Shown: positions 54,601 through 63,901, counted from the first letter of the stretch. The stretch is 64,000 bases of DNA from Neobacillus kokaensis (GCF_014656545.1 NZ_BNDS01000006.1:172461-236460); one strand, 5' to 3'. Numbers and translations: made by a program. The notes: generated by a model from the sequence alone, not told the origin.

Positions 54601-55310
54601 CTATACAGCCCCGCCAGGCAATTTCTACACCTGTATGGAGCGGACTTGAAAACGACAACCGCCGCTATTCACCATTTACGGTCAATAAAGAATTTCATAT
54701 TCCTTGGCATACGCTCACTGGAAGGCAAAGTTTTTATTTAGACCATGAGGTAATGCTTGATTATGGTGAAGGGCTCCCGTTATATATCCCGCCGATTAAC
54801 AAAGGGCCTTTTATTAAAGGTGAAACAGAAATGGATAATGGTGGAAAGTCAATTACTTTAAGATATATGACACCACACCAAAAGTGGGGAATTCATACGA
54901 TGTTTACCGATACAACCAATATGGTTCAGCTGTTCCGCGGCTGGCAGGTTGTTTGGATGAATGAAAAGGATGCCGAATCGATTGGGATTAAAGATAATGA
55001 TTGGATTGAGGTTTATAACCGGAATGGTGTTGTGACAGCGCGGGCTGTCTTAACATACCGAATGCCGCCAGGTGCCGTTTATATGCACCACGCACAGGAC
55101 CGGACAATGGGGGTTCCGGGAAATACGATAAATAAAGTCCGGGGTGGTACCCACAATAGTGTGACGAGAATTTATCCTAAAGCAACCCATATGGTTGGTG
55201 GTTATTCGCAATTAAGTTATGGGTTTAACTATTATGGACCAACTGGCAGCCAAAGGGACACTTTAGCGATTATCCGGCCGATGAAGGAGGTTGATTGGCT
55301 TGAGAATTAA
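51630..55310 (+). CDS. narG: Respiratory nitrate reductase alpha subunit
   Basis: The molybdenum bis-MGD catalytic subunit that reduces nitrate to nitrite on the cytoplasmic side. About 1226 residues. His53, Cys57, Cys61 and Cys96 (HGVNCTGSC ... CPRG) bind the FS0 iron-sulfur cluster. Large size and sequence match NarG of Bacillus. ATG 51630 is one base after the preceding stop. It overlaps narH by about 11 bases. Electrons come from menaquinol through NarI and NarH. Confidence 0.97.
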   Translation: MEKKKNNLLHSLRHLVRGERINDGWTEENPRPRDWESVYRNHWAHDKVVRSTHGVNCTGSCSWKIHVKDGIITWETQQTDYPSTGDDFPEYEPRGCPRGASFSWYTYSPTRVKHPYVRGDLYALWQDELKKTDNPVQAWENIVSDPKKRERYVKARGKGGFVRGTWKDICQMVAAASIYTIKKYGPDRIAGFSPIPAMSMVSYSGGTRFLSLIGGTILSFYDWYADLPPASPQVWGDQTDVPESGDWYNSKYFIIWGTNIPQTRTPDAHFMVESRYNGTKVVGVSPDYAEYEKFADMWLPAKAGTDGALAMAMTHVILKEFYVDKETPYFVDYVKQYTDLPYLVLLDKKNGIFRSDRFLRASDFSDQHHLGEWKTIVWDENSNGIAIPNGSQGFRWDGSSQWNLDLMTDDGTQINPMLSFLKQKDDVAMVEFPYFAKKEGGKIERAVPVKYLKDKSGTELVVTTVFDLMLAHTGVGRGLNGEYPADYNDAEKPYTPAWQESITGVKKEHVIQVAREFAENAALTKGKSMIAMGGGTNHWFHSDQIYRSILNLVLLTGTQGVNGGGWAHYVGQEKVRPLEGFSQIAFANDWVKAPRFMNGTSFFYFATEQFRYEYEFNELETDWGSQYAKMHPADFNALSARLGWLPSIPQLSQNSLDVMKEARARNSDDHAVTADIAKQLTEGKLDFAIENPNDPRNFPRVFFNWRSNLLGDSGKGHEYFVKHLIGGTDSVLTDVENSWQPETVNISETPPEGKTDLFVSMDFRMTSSGLFSDIILPAATWYEKYDISSTDLHPFVHPFNAAISPPWETRSDWDAFREIAKTFSEFAKEHLPPQEDLVMSPLAHDTINEIAQPFGKVKDWRKGEVEGIPGKTMPNFNYVYRDYPHVYDMWITVGPNIKNGYGTKGVRIPGDKVYQQLLDRLGPSKHDGIGKGQPDLYSDKKAINAILLMSGATNGKRAVEGWKSMEEKTGKTLGHISEGREEEDYTLDALTIQPRQAISTPVWSGLENDNRRYSPFTVNKEFHIPWHTLTGRQSFYLDHEVMLDYGEGLPLYIPPINKGPFIKGETEMDNGGKSITLRYMTPHQKWGIHTMFTDTTNMVQLFRGWQVVWMNEKDAESIGIKDNDWIEVYNRNGVVTARAVLTYRMPPGAVYMHHAQDRTMGVPGNTINKVRGGTHNSVTRIYPKATHMVGGYSQLSYGFNYYGPTGSQRDTLAIIRPMKEVDWLEN

Positions 55311-56802
55311 AGCACAAGTTGCCATGGTCATGCATCTTGATAAATGTATTGGCTGTCATACATGCTCTGTCACTTGTAAAAACGTTTGGACTAACCGACC
55401 TGGGACGGAATATGTCTGGTTTAATAATGTTGAGACTCGCCCTGGTCCAGGTTACCCGAAAGAATGGGAAAATACTGACCGTTATAAAGGCGGCTGGGTA
55501 TTGCGTAATGGTCAGCTGCATTTGAGGGCTGGAGGACCAATGGCAAAACTGGCCAATATTTTTTATAATCCAAACATGGCGGACCTTGATGATTTTTATG
55601 AACCTTGGACGTACGATTTTGAACAGCTTCATAAACGTGGAAAGGGTGACAGCCTGCCTGTTGCCCGTCCTAAATCGATGATTACCGGGCAGTTTATGGA
55701 TAAGCCGGAATGGGGTCCAAACTGGGATGATGATCTTGCGGGCGGAAGTGAAACAGTGCCAATGGATCCGAACGTCCGCAAGCTGCAGGAACATATTGCA
55801 ATGGAATATGAAAAAACCTTTATGATGTATTTGCCGCGAATTTGTGAGCACTGTCTGAATCCTTCTTGTGTGGCATCATGCCCTTCAGGTGCCTTATATA
55901 AACGGGATGAAGACGGGATTGTCCTCGTGGACCAGGATGCCTGCCGCGGCTGGCGGTTCTGTATGAATGGCTGTCCGTATCATAAGGTGTACTACAATTG
56001 GAATACCCATAAAGCAGAGAAGTGTAATTTTTGTTATCCAAGAACAGAGGCAGGGCTTCCGACGATTTGTTCAGAAACCTGCGTCGGCCGAATCCGTTAT
56101 ATTGGGGTTGTATTATATGATGCAGACCGAGTAAAAGCTGCGGCATCCGTGGAAGATCCAAAGGAATTGTATGAAGCGCAGCTTTCCGTCTTTTTAGATC
56201 CTTTTGACCCTGAAGTCGTAGAAAAAGCACAGGAGCAGGGGATAAATTATAGCTGGATTCAAAGTGCACAAGAGTCTCCGATTTATAAAATGGCGATGAA
56301 GTGGAAAATTGCCCTTCCGTTACATCCTGAATATCGAACATTGCCAATGGTATGGTATGTTCCGCCGCTCAGCCCTATTATGAATCATATTACAAATGAA
56401 CAAGAATTGAGTGCAGACGGCTATATCCCTGCAGTAGACCAAATGAGAATACCAATGGAGTATTTAGCCTCAATTTTAGCAGCAGATGATACGAAAGTCA
56501 TACGCAGGGTTTTGTTAAAAATGGCAGCAATGCGCAGCTATATGCGTTTCAAAACCGTAGGGGGCATGGACCAAACGAAATTGAACAAATTAATGCAGGA
56601 AGCGGAAACAACCGCCGAAGAGCTTGAAGATATGGCAAGACTGCTGGCCGTGGCGAAGTACAATGAACGGTTTGTGATTCCGACGGGCCGCCGCGAAATG
56701 AAGGATGATTTGCATTATAAGCAAGGAGCATGTAGCATCGAAGACTTGGCACCGCCTGAAGGAATGGCTACGTATCCATTTGAGAGAAGTGACGCGCAAT
56801 GA
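55300..56802 (+). CDS. narH: Respiratory nitrate reductase beta subunit
   Basis: The electron-transfer subunit, 500 residues, holding four iron-sulfur clusters. [35 protein letters not shown] and CNFCYPR supply the Cys; the Trp in the third motif marks the [3Fe-4S] cluster, as in other NarH. The start is TTG 55300, nine bases after GAAGGAGG; an earlier TTG at 55291 abuts it. It overlaps narJ by 4 bases. Confidence 0.97.
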   Translation: MRIKAQVAMVMHLDKCIGCHTCSVTCKNVWTNRPGTEYVWFNNVETRPGPGYPKEWENTDRYKGGWVLRNGQLHLRAGGPMAKLANIFYNPNMADLDDFYEPWTYDFEQLHKRGKGDSLPVARPKSMITGQFMDKPEWGPNWDDDLAGGSETVPMDPNVRKLQEHIAMEYEKTFMMYLPRICEHCLNPSCVASCPSGALYKRDEDGIVLVDQDACRGWRFCMNGCPYHKVYYNWNTHKAEKCNFCYPRTEAGLPTICSETCVGRIRYIGVVLYDADRVKAAASVEDPKELYEAQLSVFLDPFDPEVVEKAQEQGINYSWIQSAQESPIYKMAMKWKIALPLHPEYRTLPMVWYVPPLSPIMNHITNEQELSADGYIPAVDQMRIPMEYLASILAADDTKVIRRVLLKMAAMRSYMRFKTVGGMDQTKLNKLMQEAETTAEELEDMARLLAVAKYNERFVIPTGRREMKDDLHYKQGACSIEDLAPPEGMATYPFERSDAQ

Positions 56803-57401
56803 ATATTGAAGAAAAAGTGGTTTTAATTGTCATGTCCCGTGTTCTGGATTATCCAGAGAGAAATTTTTTCGAAGAACGGTTGTCTATCGAAGAATTAGTT
56901 AATGAAAATATCGAAGATGCTGATATCCGGGAGACTATTTTAAAAGGGCTTGAACCTCTTTATCAGATGAGCCTGGAAGCTCTTCAGGAGGTTTATGTAG
57001 AAACCTTTGACTATAAAGAAATGGCCAATCTTTATCTAACCGCCCACGAGCTTGGCGACAGTAAAAAGCGTGGTATGGCGTTGATTAAATTGCAGAAACT
57101 GATAATTGAAAGCGGCTTTGAATATGAGGGGAAGGAACTGGCTGATTATATTCCGATGTTACTTGAGCTGTCAGCCTTCGCACCAGAATCGGAGAATATC
57201 ATCAGCCTGAAGAATCGGATTGCCTATGCGGTCTATCGGATTCAAAAGGCTCTTCCCGAAAGCCATCCATACTTTAACCCGGTTGCGCTCTTAACCAAAT
57301 ACGTCTTTAAGTCTCCGAATGCAGAAGAAATCGCCCTCCTTGAACATGAGCGAGAAAAGGCGGATCAAGACGAGCTGCCATATCCATTGATGTATCAATA
57401 A
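56799..57401 (+). CDS. narJ: Nitrate reductase assembly chaperone
   Basis: A 200-residue helical chaperone of the TorD/NarJ family that holds apo-NarGH until the molybdenum cofactor is inserted. [22 protein letters not shown] is the typical family segment. It overlaps narH by 4 bases, as commonly seen. Confidence 0.95.
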   Translation: MNIEEKVVLIVMSRVLDYPERNFFEERLSIEELVNENIEDADIRETILKGLEPLYQMSLEALQEVYVETFDYKEMANLYLTAHELGDSKKRGMALIKLQKLIIESGFEYEGKELADYIPMLLELSAFAPESENIISLKNRIAYAVYRIQKALPESHPYFNPVALLTKYVFKSPNAEEIALLEHEREKADQDELPYPLMYQ

Positions 57402-57444
57402 GGGGTACCAGGTACTAATAAATTAAAGGAGGTTGAAGTCAGTT

Positions 57445-58140
57445 TTGGAAGAAGTTTTTTGGTGGATTATTTTCCCTTATATATGTGGTTCAATCTTAAT
57501 TGTGGCCACCTTTTATCGTTTTGTATTTCGGGCTAAAGGCTGGACTGCACCATCAACAGAGATTTTCGGAAAAAAGTGGCTGAGGATAGCTTCAGTAATC
57601 TTTCATTATGGGATTATCTTTGCCTTTATTGGACATATCATGGGTGTACTGATTCCAATTGAAGTTTATGAGTCAATAGGGATTGATGAGCATACTTACC
57701 ATATCTTCGCCATAATAGGAGGAGGGGCGGCGGGTTTGATGGTTGTCTTTGGCTTAATTGTCATGCTGTTGCGCAAACTTTCACTTCCTAGAGTCCGTAC
57801 ACATACCACATTTGGAGATTACTTTACCATTTTGCTGTTATTGATTGTGGCAGGACTGGGAACATACATGACACTGATCTATAACACAACAGTTGTAGCC
57901 TATGAGTATCGTACTTCGATTGGACCTTGGTTTAGAAGCTTATTTACCTTTAACCCGCTTTCTGAGCTTATGCTTGGGGTCCCTGTATTATTTAAAATTC
58001 ATGTAATCTTGGCATTTGTGTTATTTGCGGCAATACCATTTACAAGACTAGTTCATATGTTCAGTTTTCCCCTTAGATACCCAACGCGGGCCCCCCAGCA
58101 ATACAGGGCAAGGAACGGTTATAATAAGAATAGCAGATAA
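57445..58140 (+). CDS. narI: Respiratory nitrate reductase gamma subunit
   Basis: A membrane cytochrome b of about 231 residues with five helices and two hemes that takes electrons from menaquinol to NarH. Conserved His lie in FHYGIIFAFIGHIMG and in the last helices (FKIHVILAFVLF, RLVHMFSFPLRY). The start is TTG 57445, after AAAGGAGG with a rather long spacer; TTG 57433 abuts it. Last gene of narGHJI. Confidence 0.94.
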   Translation: MEEVFWWIIFPYICGSILIVATFYRFVFRAKGWTAPSTEIFGKKWLRIASVIFHYGIIFAFIGHIMGVLIPIEVYESIGIDEHTYHIFAIIGGGAAGLMVVFGLIVMLLRKLSLPRVRTHTTFGDYFTILLLLIVAGLGTYMTLIYNTTVVAYEYRTSIGPWFRSLFTFNPLSELMLGVPVLFKIHVILAFVLFAAIPFTRLVHMFSFPLRYPTRAPQQYRARNGYNKNSR

Positions 58141-58147
58141 ATCGATG

Positions 58148-58177
58148 AAGGAGGAAGTGATTCCTCCTTAATTTTTT
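58148..58177 (+). terminator. Terminator of narGHJI
   Basis: AAGGAGGAA and TTCCTCCTT form a perfect 9-bp stem with a GTGA loop, followed by AATTTTTT. Confidence 0.88.
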
Positions 58178-58308
58178 CTCTTATTCTCAAATTGTTTTGC
58201 AAGCTGCTGTTTGACCTCATTGTAGCTTAATCCAGACTGACTATTTAATCTTTTTACTTCTTTAATGTCTGTTCCCACATTGGTATATCGTTTTTTAGTT
58301 GAAGACAA
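58168..58308 (-). CDS. Small spore-type protein (gamma-SASP-like motif)
   Basis: A 46-residue protein starting at TTG 58308, nine bases after GGAGTG. The sequence (SSTKKRYTNVGTDIKEVKR, then LNSQSG) resembles the repeat of gamma-type small acid-soluble spore proteins (T-D/N-x3-V-R/K-x2-N-x-Q-S). This is a motif-level likeness only. It converges on narI; its stop lies in the narGHJI terminator. Confidence 0.55.
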   Translation of the reverse strand: MSSTKKRYTNVGTDIKEVKRLNSQSGLSYNEVKQQLAKQFENKRKN

Positions 58309-58381
58309 GGCTTATAACACTCCTTTTTTAGAAAATAAATAAAAACTTTCTGGACATACTAATAAAAAGGAGGCGGTTCCA

Positions 58382-58567
58382 ATTTTTTACGGTAGACGTG
58401 CAAAAGACGAAGAACTGGAAACAATTCTAGAAGACACAGAAGTTTACTCCTGTATTATTGATTCATGTATCGGCTGGATGAGAAAGGACTTTGTAGCAGA
58501 TGATTTACTTTGTCCGATGTGTGGCAATGAAATGATGCAAGAAATTCGTGTTCTGCCAAAAATTTGA
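58382..58567 (+). CDS. ydjO: Cold-inducible YdjO-like zinc-ribbon protein, ATT start
   Basis: A 61-residue protein matching the YdjO family: YGRRAKDEELETILEDTEVY, then a CxxxxC knuckle (CIIDSC), GWMRKDF, and CPMC. These should bind one zinc. No ATG, GTG or TTG lies in frame near the ribosome-binding site; the only codon at the right distance (eight bases after AAGGAGG, 58367-58373) is ATT at 58382. ATT initiation is rare but known, as for infC. The strong similarity starts right at this point. Function unknown. Confidence 0.72.
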   Translation: MFYGRRAKDEELETILEDTEVYSCIIDSCIGWMRKDFVADDLLCPMCGNEMMQEIRVLPKI

Positions 58568-58577
58568 TGATGATGTT

Positions 58578-58614
58578 AAAAGACTGTCAGGTAATGGACT
58601 GAACAGTCTTTTAT
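58578..58614 (+). terminator. Terminator of ydjO
   Basis: AAAAGACTGT and ACAGTCTTTT form a 10-bp stem with a 15-base loop and a T-rich end. Confidence 0.75.
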
Positions 58615-58646
58615 ATTTGAATTAATTTAAAAAAAGCTGAGCCTAG

Positions 58647-58832
58647 TTAAAGGTTTTCATTCTGTTGGCGAATTTCATCACCTGTTATTATGGCATTAGC
58701 CTCTTCAAGTTGTTTATGCTCATCCACAGAATCACCAGGAATATTTTTTAAATTAGGAAAAACATTGCCATTATTAATGGTGATTTCCTGTTTTTTAGGG
58801 GCTGTAGTTAAGAAATCTTGTTTTCGTGCCAT
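58647..58832 (-). CDS. Small hydrophilic protein, unknown
   Basis: A 61-residue protein (MARKQDFLTTAPKKQEITINNGNVF...) rich in Asn, Gln, Lys and Glu, with no membrane segment or Cys. AAGGAGATGATG precedes the ATG. It probably belongs to the small proteins common around sporulation loci, but I cannot name a family. Confidence 0.6.
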   Translation of the reverse strand: MARKQDFLTTAPKKQEITINNGNVFPNLKNIPGDSVDEHKQLEEANAIITGDEIRQQNENL

Positions 58833-58902
58833 CCTTCATCATCTCCTTATGTTAAGCTTTTACTAGCACGGAAAGGTTTATGCCTTCCTGTTTCTATCCT
58901 AA

Positions 58903-58934
58903 AAGAAAAAAATCTCCAGTTTTACTGGAGATTT
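58903..58934 (-). terminator. Terminator of the first yhfH-like gene
   Basis: On the minus strand AAATCTCCAGT and ACTGGAGATTT pair over 11 bp with a 3-base loop, then T. Confidence 0.88.
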
Positions 58935-58937
58935 TGT

Positions 58938-59072
58938 TTATTCACCTTTTTTTGATAAGCAGCGGTCACATTCCATCATGTAGCTTTCAGCCTGCTCTTC
59001 CATATGCTCACCGCATTCTGGACATTCCTTTTTAGGTAAAGTACGGAAAAATTCAACTGGACTCATTAACAT
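58938..59072 (-). CDS. YhfH family small zinc-finger protein, copy 1
   Basis: A 44-residue protein with CPEC and CDRC, probably one zinc knuckle, in the YhfH family (MSPVEFFRTLPKKECPECG). GGAGGAG lies before ATG 59072. It is 39 of 44 residues identical to the gene next to it, so the two are a recent tandem duplication. No function is known. Confidence 0.75.
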   Translation of the reverse strand: MLMSPVEFFRTLPKKECPECGEHMEEQAESYMMECDRCLSKKGE

Positions 59073-59149
59073 TTTAACTCCTCCTCTTTAATAATACAGT
59101 TAATTATGTTTGTCTTTGTTATAATACAGGTGTAGTAAAAAAAATATTC

Positions 59150-59284
59150 CTATTCTTCTCTTTTAGATAGACAGCGTTCGCATTCCATCATGTAAGACTC
59201 AGCTTGCTCCTCCATATGCTGTCCGCACTCAGGGCACTCTTTTTTAGGCAAAGTTCGGAAAAATTCAATTGGACTCATTAACAT
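59150..59284 (-). CDS. YhfH family small zinc-finger protein, copy 2
   Basis: A 44-residue near-copy of the adjacent protein, with CPEC and CERC; differences are mostly conservative and at the C-terminus (SKREE instead of SKKGE). AAAGGAG precedes the ATG at 59284. The two are separated by 77 bp and each has its own leader, so the duplication includes upstream sequence. Confidence 0.75.
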   Translation of the reverse strand: MLMSPIEFFRTLPKKECPECGQHMEEQAESYMMECERCLSKREE

Positions 59285-59510
59285 TTGAAACAACTCCTTT
59301 ATTAATACAGTTTTTTTTATTTCCTCTTGTTATAGTACAGTATAAACGAAAAATTTAAAAATGTGTAGACTTTTTTTAAAAAATTTTCTGATTTTTTTAA
59401 AATGAGTCTTTAATCCCGAAAAAGAAGAAACCAAAACTATTTGGTACTTCCATAACGAAATACTTTCCATTACAATCGTATTAGTAAAAGATTAGGGGGA
59501 ATGCTGATTA

Positions 59511-61667
59511 ATGGGTGCAATATTCGAATCGTTTCATTCATTTTTCTTTATCATTGCACTTGGTTTAACGATTATGGCTTCATATACAGCATTAGACATG
59601 TTCATATTAATTAGAACATCTGATCAAAATAAGCGGCTGATTTTTTTAGGAGCTGCCTTATCCATGGGGATCGGAATTTGGGTTACCAATTTTATGGGGT
59701 TTATTGCTACTGATGCCAGTCTGTTTGCCAATTATCATATATCGCTTACTGTTTTATCAGTTTTAATTGGAATTGCATTTACAGGCATGGCATTTATGCC
59801 GTTTTACGGAAGGATTGTTCGATTTTATCATTTGTTGGTTGGCAGTCTATTTCTAACTCTTGCCGTAATCGCAATTCATATTATTGGGATTTATGCTATG
59901 AATGTTTCTATACATTACAATGTATTACTATTTATTTTTTCAGGCATACTCATATTTGCTTCATTTCTCTTTGCATTATGGATTCTTTTTTCTTCAAATT
60001 TTTCAAAAGAGAATCTAGTGTGGTTAAAACCTACCAGTGCATTGATTATGTCCGGTGCTATTGCCGAAGGCCATATATTATTAAAAAAAGCAATGACTAT
60101 CATTTCAGAAAATCATGGAATCGCCGGTACCGTTACAGATAGTCCTTTTTTTCTTTATTTAGTTTTATTTGTTTCAGTTCTTATCATGGGTGGCCTGATT
60201 GCTTCTAGTACTTTAATCAGCAAACAGTTGGCCGCATCTGATACAAACCTGAAAGATATTAAGGCTGCTCTTGATGCTTCAGCTATCGTTGCAATTACTG
60301 ATCGAAATGGAGTCATTCAATATGTAAATGATAAATTTGAGGAAATCTCAAAATATAAAAAGGAAGAAATAATCGGAAAAACACATCGCGTGTTAAATTC
60401 TGGATATCATACTGAAGAATTTTTCAAAAACTTGTGGCATACCATTTCCAGCGGGAAAATCTGGCGGGGAGAATTTCGTAACAAAGCAAAGGATGGGTCT
60501 TTTTATTGGGTGGATACAACGATTGTCCCGTTTCTTAATAAAAGGGGAAAACCGGTACAATACATTGCGATTCGATCGGATATAACACAACGAAAAAACG
60601 CAGAGCAAAGCCTGATTGAATCAACAAAGGATTTAAAGGATATTACATTTGCTTTAAACCAGGCTTCAATTGTTGCCTTAACGGATGAAAAAGGCAGGAT
60701 TACTTCCGTTAATGAAAAGTTCTGTGAGATTTCAAAATATAGTGAAGAAGAACTGCTAGGAGAGGACCATCGGATATTAAATTCCGGTTATCATCCGAAA
60801 GAATTCTTTAAAGAACTTTGGAGAACAATTGGTCAGGGTGAAGTATGGTATGGTGAAATTCGTAACCGTGCTAAAGACGGCTCTCTTTATTGGGTAGATA
60901 CAACGATTGTTCCATTTTTAAACAGTAAGGGAAAACCGTATCAGTATCTTTCCATCCGAACAGATATTACAGAAAGGAAGAAAACCGAAGAGGTTCTTCA
61001 TCGTCAAGATAAGCTTGCAGCGGTAGGTCAATTGGCGGCAGGAGTTGCTCATGAAATTCGTAATCCATTGACTTCAATGAAAGGCTATGCTGAATTTCTG
61101 CAGTTAGACGAAAAGGATCCAGAACGTATAGAATTTTTAAATATCATTCTTGATGAAATCGAACGGGTTAACACCATTGTTGAGGATTTCATGGTATTAG
61201 CAAAACCAAAGATGGTAGAGTTGGAAGAAAAGAATCTAATTCCTGTTATTAAGAATGTTGTCTCACTGCTTGAGTTTGAAGCAAGAAAAAAGAATGTACG
61301 CCTGCAATTTGACTGCAGCGATGAGATTATTCAAATAGAATGTGATGAAAATCGTTTAAAACAAGTTTTTTTAAATTTTATTAAAAATGGGATAGAAGCG
61401 ATGCCAAATGGCGGAGACCTCCATGTAAAAACCATGATTTATGAAAATAATGTACAAATATCCATTCAGGATTCCGGCGTTGGAATTCCTAAAGAGAAAC
61501 TGAATAAACTGGGAGAACCTTTTTTTACCACTAAGAAGCACGGTAACGGCTTAGGATTAATGATGAGCTTTAAAATTATTGAAAATCACCACGGGAAAGT
61601 TTTTGTTGAAAGTGAATTGAACAAAGGAACAACATTTAACATTTTATTACCAGCGAAAACAGCCTAA
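59511..61667 (+). CDS. Sensor histidine kinase with degenerate MHYT and two PAS domains
   Basis: A 718-residue kinase. Residues 1-235 hold seven membrane helices arranged as an MHYT sensor, but the first MHY is NFM (Asn60); single His remain at 123 and 188. Two PAS/PAC domains follow (about 250-365 and 375-490), so alike (NSGYH, YWVDTTIVPFLN in both) that they come from an internal duplication. The phosphorylated His514 is in VAHEIRNP; the ATPase domain ends the protein. No response regulator is adjacent, as for sporulation kinases KinA-KinE. Confidence 0.88.
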   Translation: MGAIFESFHSFFFIIALGLTIMASYTALDMFILIRTSDQNKRLIFLGAALSMGIGIWVTNFMGFIATDASLFANYHISLTVLSVLIGIAFTGMAFMPFYGRIVRFYHLLVGSLFLTLAVIAIHIIGIYAMNVSIHYNVLLFIFSGILIFASFLFALWILFSSNFSKENLVWLKPTSALIMSGAIAEGHILLKKAMTIISENHGIAGTVTDSPFFLYLVLFVSVLIMGGLIASSTLISKQLAASDTNLKDIKAALDASAIVAITDRNGVIQYVNDKFEEISKYKKEEIIGKTHRVLNSGYHTEEFFKNLWHTISSGKIWRGEFRNKAKDGSFYWVDTTIVPFLNKRGKPVQYIAIRSDITQRKNAEQSLIESTKDLKDITFALNQASIVALTDEKGRITSVNEKFCEISKYSEEELLGEDHRILNSGYHPKEFFKELWRTIGQGEVWYGEIRNRAKDGSLYWVDTTIVPFLNSKGKPYQYLSIRTDITERKKTEEVLHRQDKLAAVGQLAAGVAHEIRNPLTSMKGYAEFLQLDEKDPERIEFLNIILDEIERVNTIVEDFMVLAKPKMVELEEKNLIPVIKNVVSLLEFEARKKNVRLQFDCSDEIIQIECDENRLKQVFLNFIKNGIEAMPNGGDLHVKTMIYENNVQISIQDSGVGIPKEKLNKLGEPFFTTKKHGNGLGLMMSFKIIENHHGKVFVESELNKGTTFNILLPAKTA

Positions 61668-61805
61668 AAAACGGGGGATGATATTCTCTCGTTTTTTTTT
61701 TCGAAAAATAGACAAAATTTTATACAAAAAGGGAGGAGACAATCATTAAAAATAGATTAATATAATATTATAGGTAGTAATGTTTCAAATTAAGGAGGGA
61801 AAACT

Positions 61806-63866
61806 GTGGGAGAACCAAATTTTGTAAAAACAATCTGCGGCTACTGCGGAACAGGATGTGGTTTAGTACTTGAAGTCCAAGACAACAAAATTATAAAAAT
61901 CCGCGGTGACAAGGAAGCACCAGTGAACAAAGGGCAAACGTGTGTAAAAGGTGCATTTGCTTATGAATATGTTCATGCCAAAGACAGACTCACATCTCCG
62001 TTAATAAAAAAAGCGGGTAAGCTTGTTGAAACAACCTGGGAAGAAGCCTATCAGTTTATTTCTAATAGACTTCAAGACATTAAAACTTCCTGGGGTCCTA
62101 ATGCCATCAGTATGTTTGCAAGTGCGAGAAGCACAAATGAATCGAATTTTGTGACGCAAAAATTTATGAGAACGGTCATTGGCAGTAATAATATTGATGG
62201 CTGTAACCGAACGTGACACGCTCCTAGTGTTGCCGGTCTGGCAACTATTTTTGGAAGCGGTTTCCCTACCAACACGCTTGAAGATTTTGAAAGAGCGGAA
62301 GTACTCCTATTAATGGGTTCAAACACAACTGAAGCACATCCAATTATCGCTAATCGAATGAAAAAAGCAGCTAAAGCGGGGCTTAAGATCATCGTAATCG
62401 ATCCTCGGAAAATTGATATGTTGAAGGTTTCCCATCGTCATTTGCAACTAAATGTTGGGACGGATATTGCGCTGATTAATGCATTCATACGGGTAATTTT
62501 AACTGAAGGTTTATACGACACAAAATTTATTGACCAGGTTACAATTGATTTTGATAAGCTCAAAAGACAAGTAGAACCATTTACGCCGGAATATGCAGCG
62601 GAAATAACTGGTGTACCTGCTGAGGATATAGTTGCAACAGCCAGGGATTATGCTTCATCCAGCGGCTCAATGATTGCTTATACATTAGGTATTACTGAAC
62701 ACCATTGTGGTGTTAACAATGTGTTTGATATTGCCAATCTTGCTCTCTTGACAGGTAATATTGGAAAGCCGGGAACCGGCATTATGCCGCTCAGGGGGCA
62801 AAATAATGTACAAGGTGCTGGGGATATGGGCTGCCTTCCAAACCAATTAGCCGGTGCAATGAGCTTAACCAATGACGAGTTCCGAGGCCGTTATGAAAAA
62901 GAATGGAATGTTACCCTTAACCCTATAGCCGGTGATACCCAGACAAGGACATTTGACCGGATTGAAATGGGCGACTTAAAGGCATTATATATTATTGGTG
63001 AAAATCCGCTCCTTGCCGATGTTCACATGAATCATACTAAAACAATATTTGAAAAATTGGATTTATTAGTTGTCCAGGATATTTTCTTAACCGAAACAGC
63101 GAAATTTGCGGATGTTGTTTTGCCTGCTCGTTCATGGGGGGAAGTGGAAGGAACCTACACCAATACAGACCGCAGAATTCAGCGGGTCCGTAAAGCGGTA
63201 GAACCACATCCAAATACAAAAGAGGATTGGGAAATTCTTTGCGAACTTGCTGACATAATGGGGTATTCAATGAAATATCAAAACAGTGAGGAAATTTGGA
63301 ACGAAGTTAGAAGACTCGCTTGGGAGATGTACGGTGGTATTTCATATGAACGATTAGAAAATGAATACAGCATCCATTACCCATGTCCTGATGAAAACCA
63401 TCCTGGAACATTTATTATGCATGAACGGTTCCACCAAGAGGAAGAAACAAAAAAGGCGCCGTTTGTGCCGGTAGACTACACGCCGCCAATGGAGATGCCT
63501 GATGAAGAGTTTCCATTTATGCTGACAACCGGGAGACGCTATGAATCTTATAACACTCATACCCAGACACGGCATTATGCTTCTGGTGTAAAAATTAAGC
63601 AAAAGGAAGAGACTGTTGATATTCATCCAGAGGATGCCAAGCTGCTTGGCATAACAGATGGGGAAATTGTTCAAGTCCGCTCTAGAAGAGGAGAACTGCA
63701 GGTGAAAGCTAAAGTAACGGAGCAAGTGGTCCCTGGACTTGTCTTCATGAGCTTCCATTGGCATGAAACCCCAACTAACGTTCTAACATTAAATGAATAT
63801 GATCCAATTTCAGGAACAGCCGAATACAAAGCATGTGCAGTCACTATAGAACGATTAGCCAATTAA
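61806..63866 (+). CDS. fdhF: Formate dehydrogenase alpha subunit, selenocysteine-containing
   Basis: A molybdenum or tungsten bis-MGD enzyme oxidising formate to CO2. It is one 686-residue gene with an in-frame UGA at 62214-62216 read as selenocysteine, residue 137 (E. coli FdhF: 140). The context GCNRT-Sec-HAPSVAGLATIFGSG aligns with the catalytic Sec/Cys-His of the family, and the same frame continues to 63866 without a stop. Cys11, Cys14, Cys18 and Cys46 bind a [4Fe-4S] cluster. The start is GTG 61806 after AAGGAGGG. A SECIS-like hairpin follows the UGA. Soluble; no electron-transfer partner is visible. Confidence 0.93.
62214..62245 (+). promoter_or_regulatory. UGA selenocysteine codon and bacterial SECIS hairpin
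   Basis: After UGA (62214-62216) there are 18 bases and then the apical loop GGUCU, closed by GUUGCC (62229-62234) and GGCAAC (62240-62245). E. coli fdhF has the same 18-base spacing and the same GGUCU in its SECIS, which SelB recognises. Confidence 0.88.
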
Positions 63867-63873
63867 GGATAAA

Positions 63874-63900
63874 AGAAAACGCAGTTTGGACGCGTTTTCT
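63874..63900 (+). terminator. First hairpin after fdhF
   Basis: AGAAAACGC and GCGTTTTCT form a perfect 9-bp stem with a 9-base loop just after the stop codon. Confidence 0.7.
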
Positions 63901-63901
63901 C

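Noticed and set aside
57402..57432. GTACCAGGTAC repeat between narJ and narI
   Set aside because: Too short to call a repeat or operator; listed only as noticed.
62214..62313. fdhF as a pseudogene with a nonsense mutation
   Set aside because: The stop is UGA at the catalytic Sec position, the frame is unchanged on both sides, the intervening codons are conserved and a SECIS hairpin follows.
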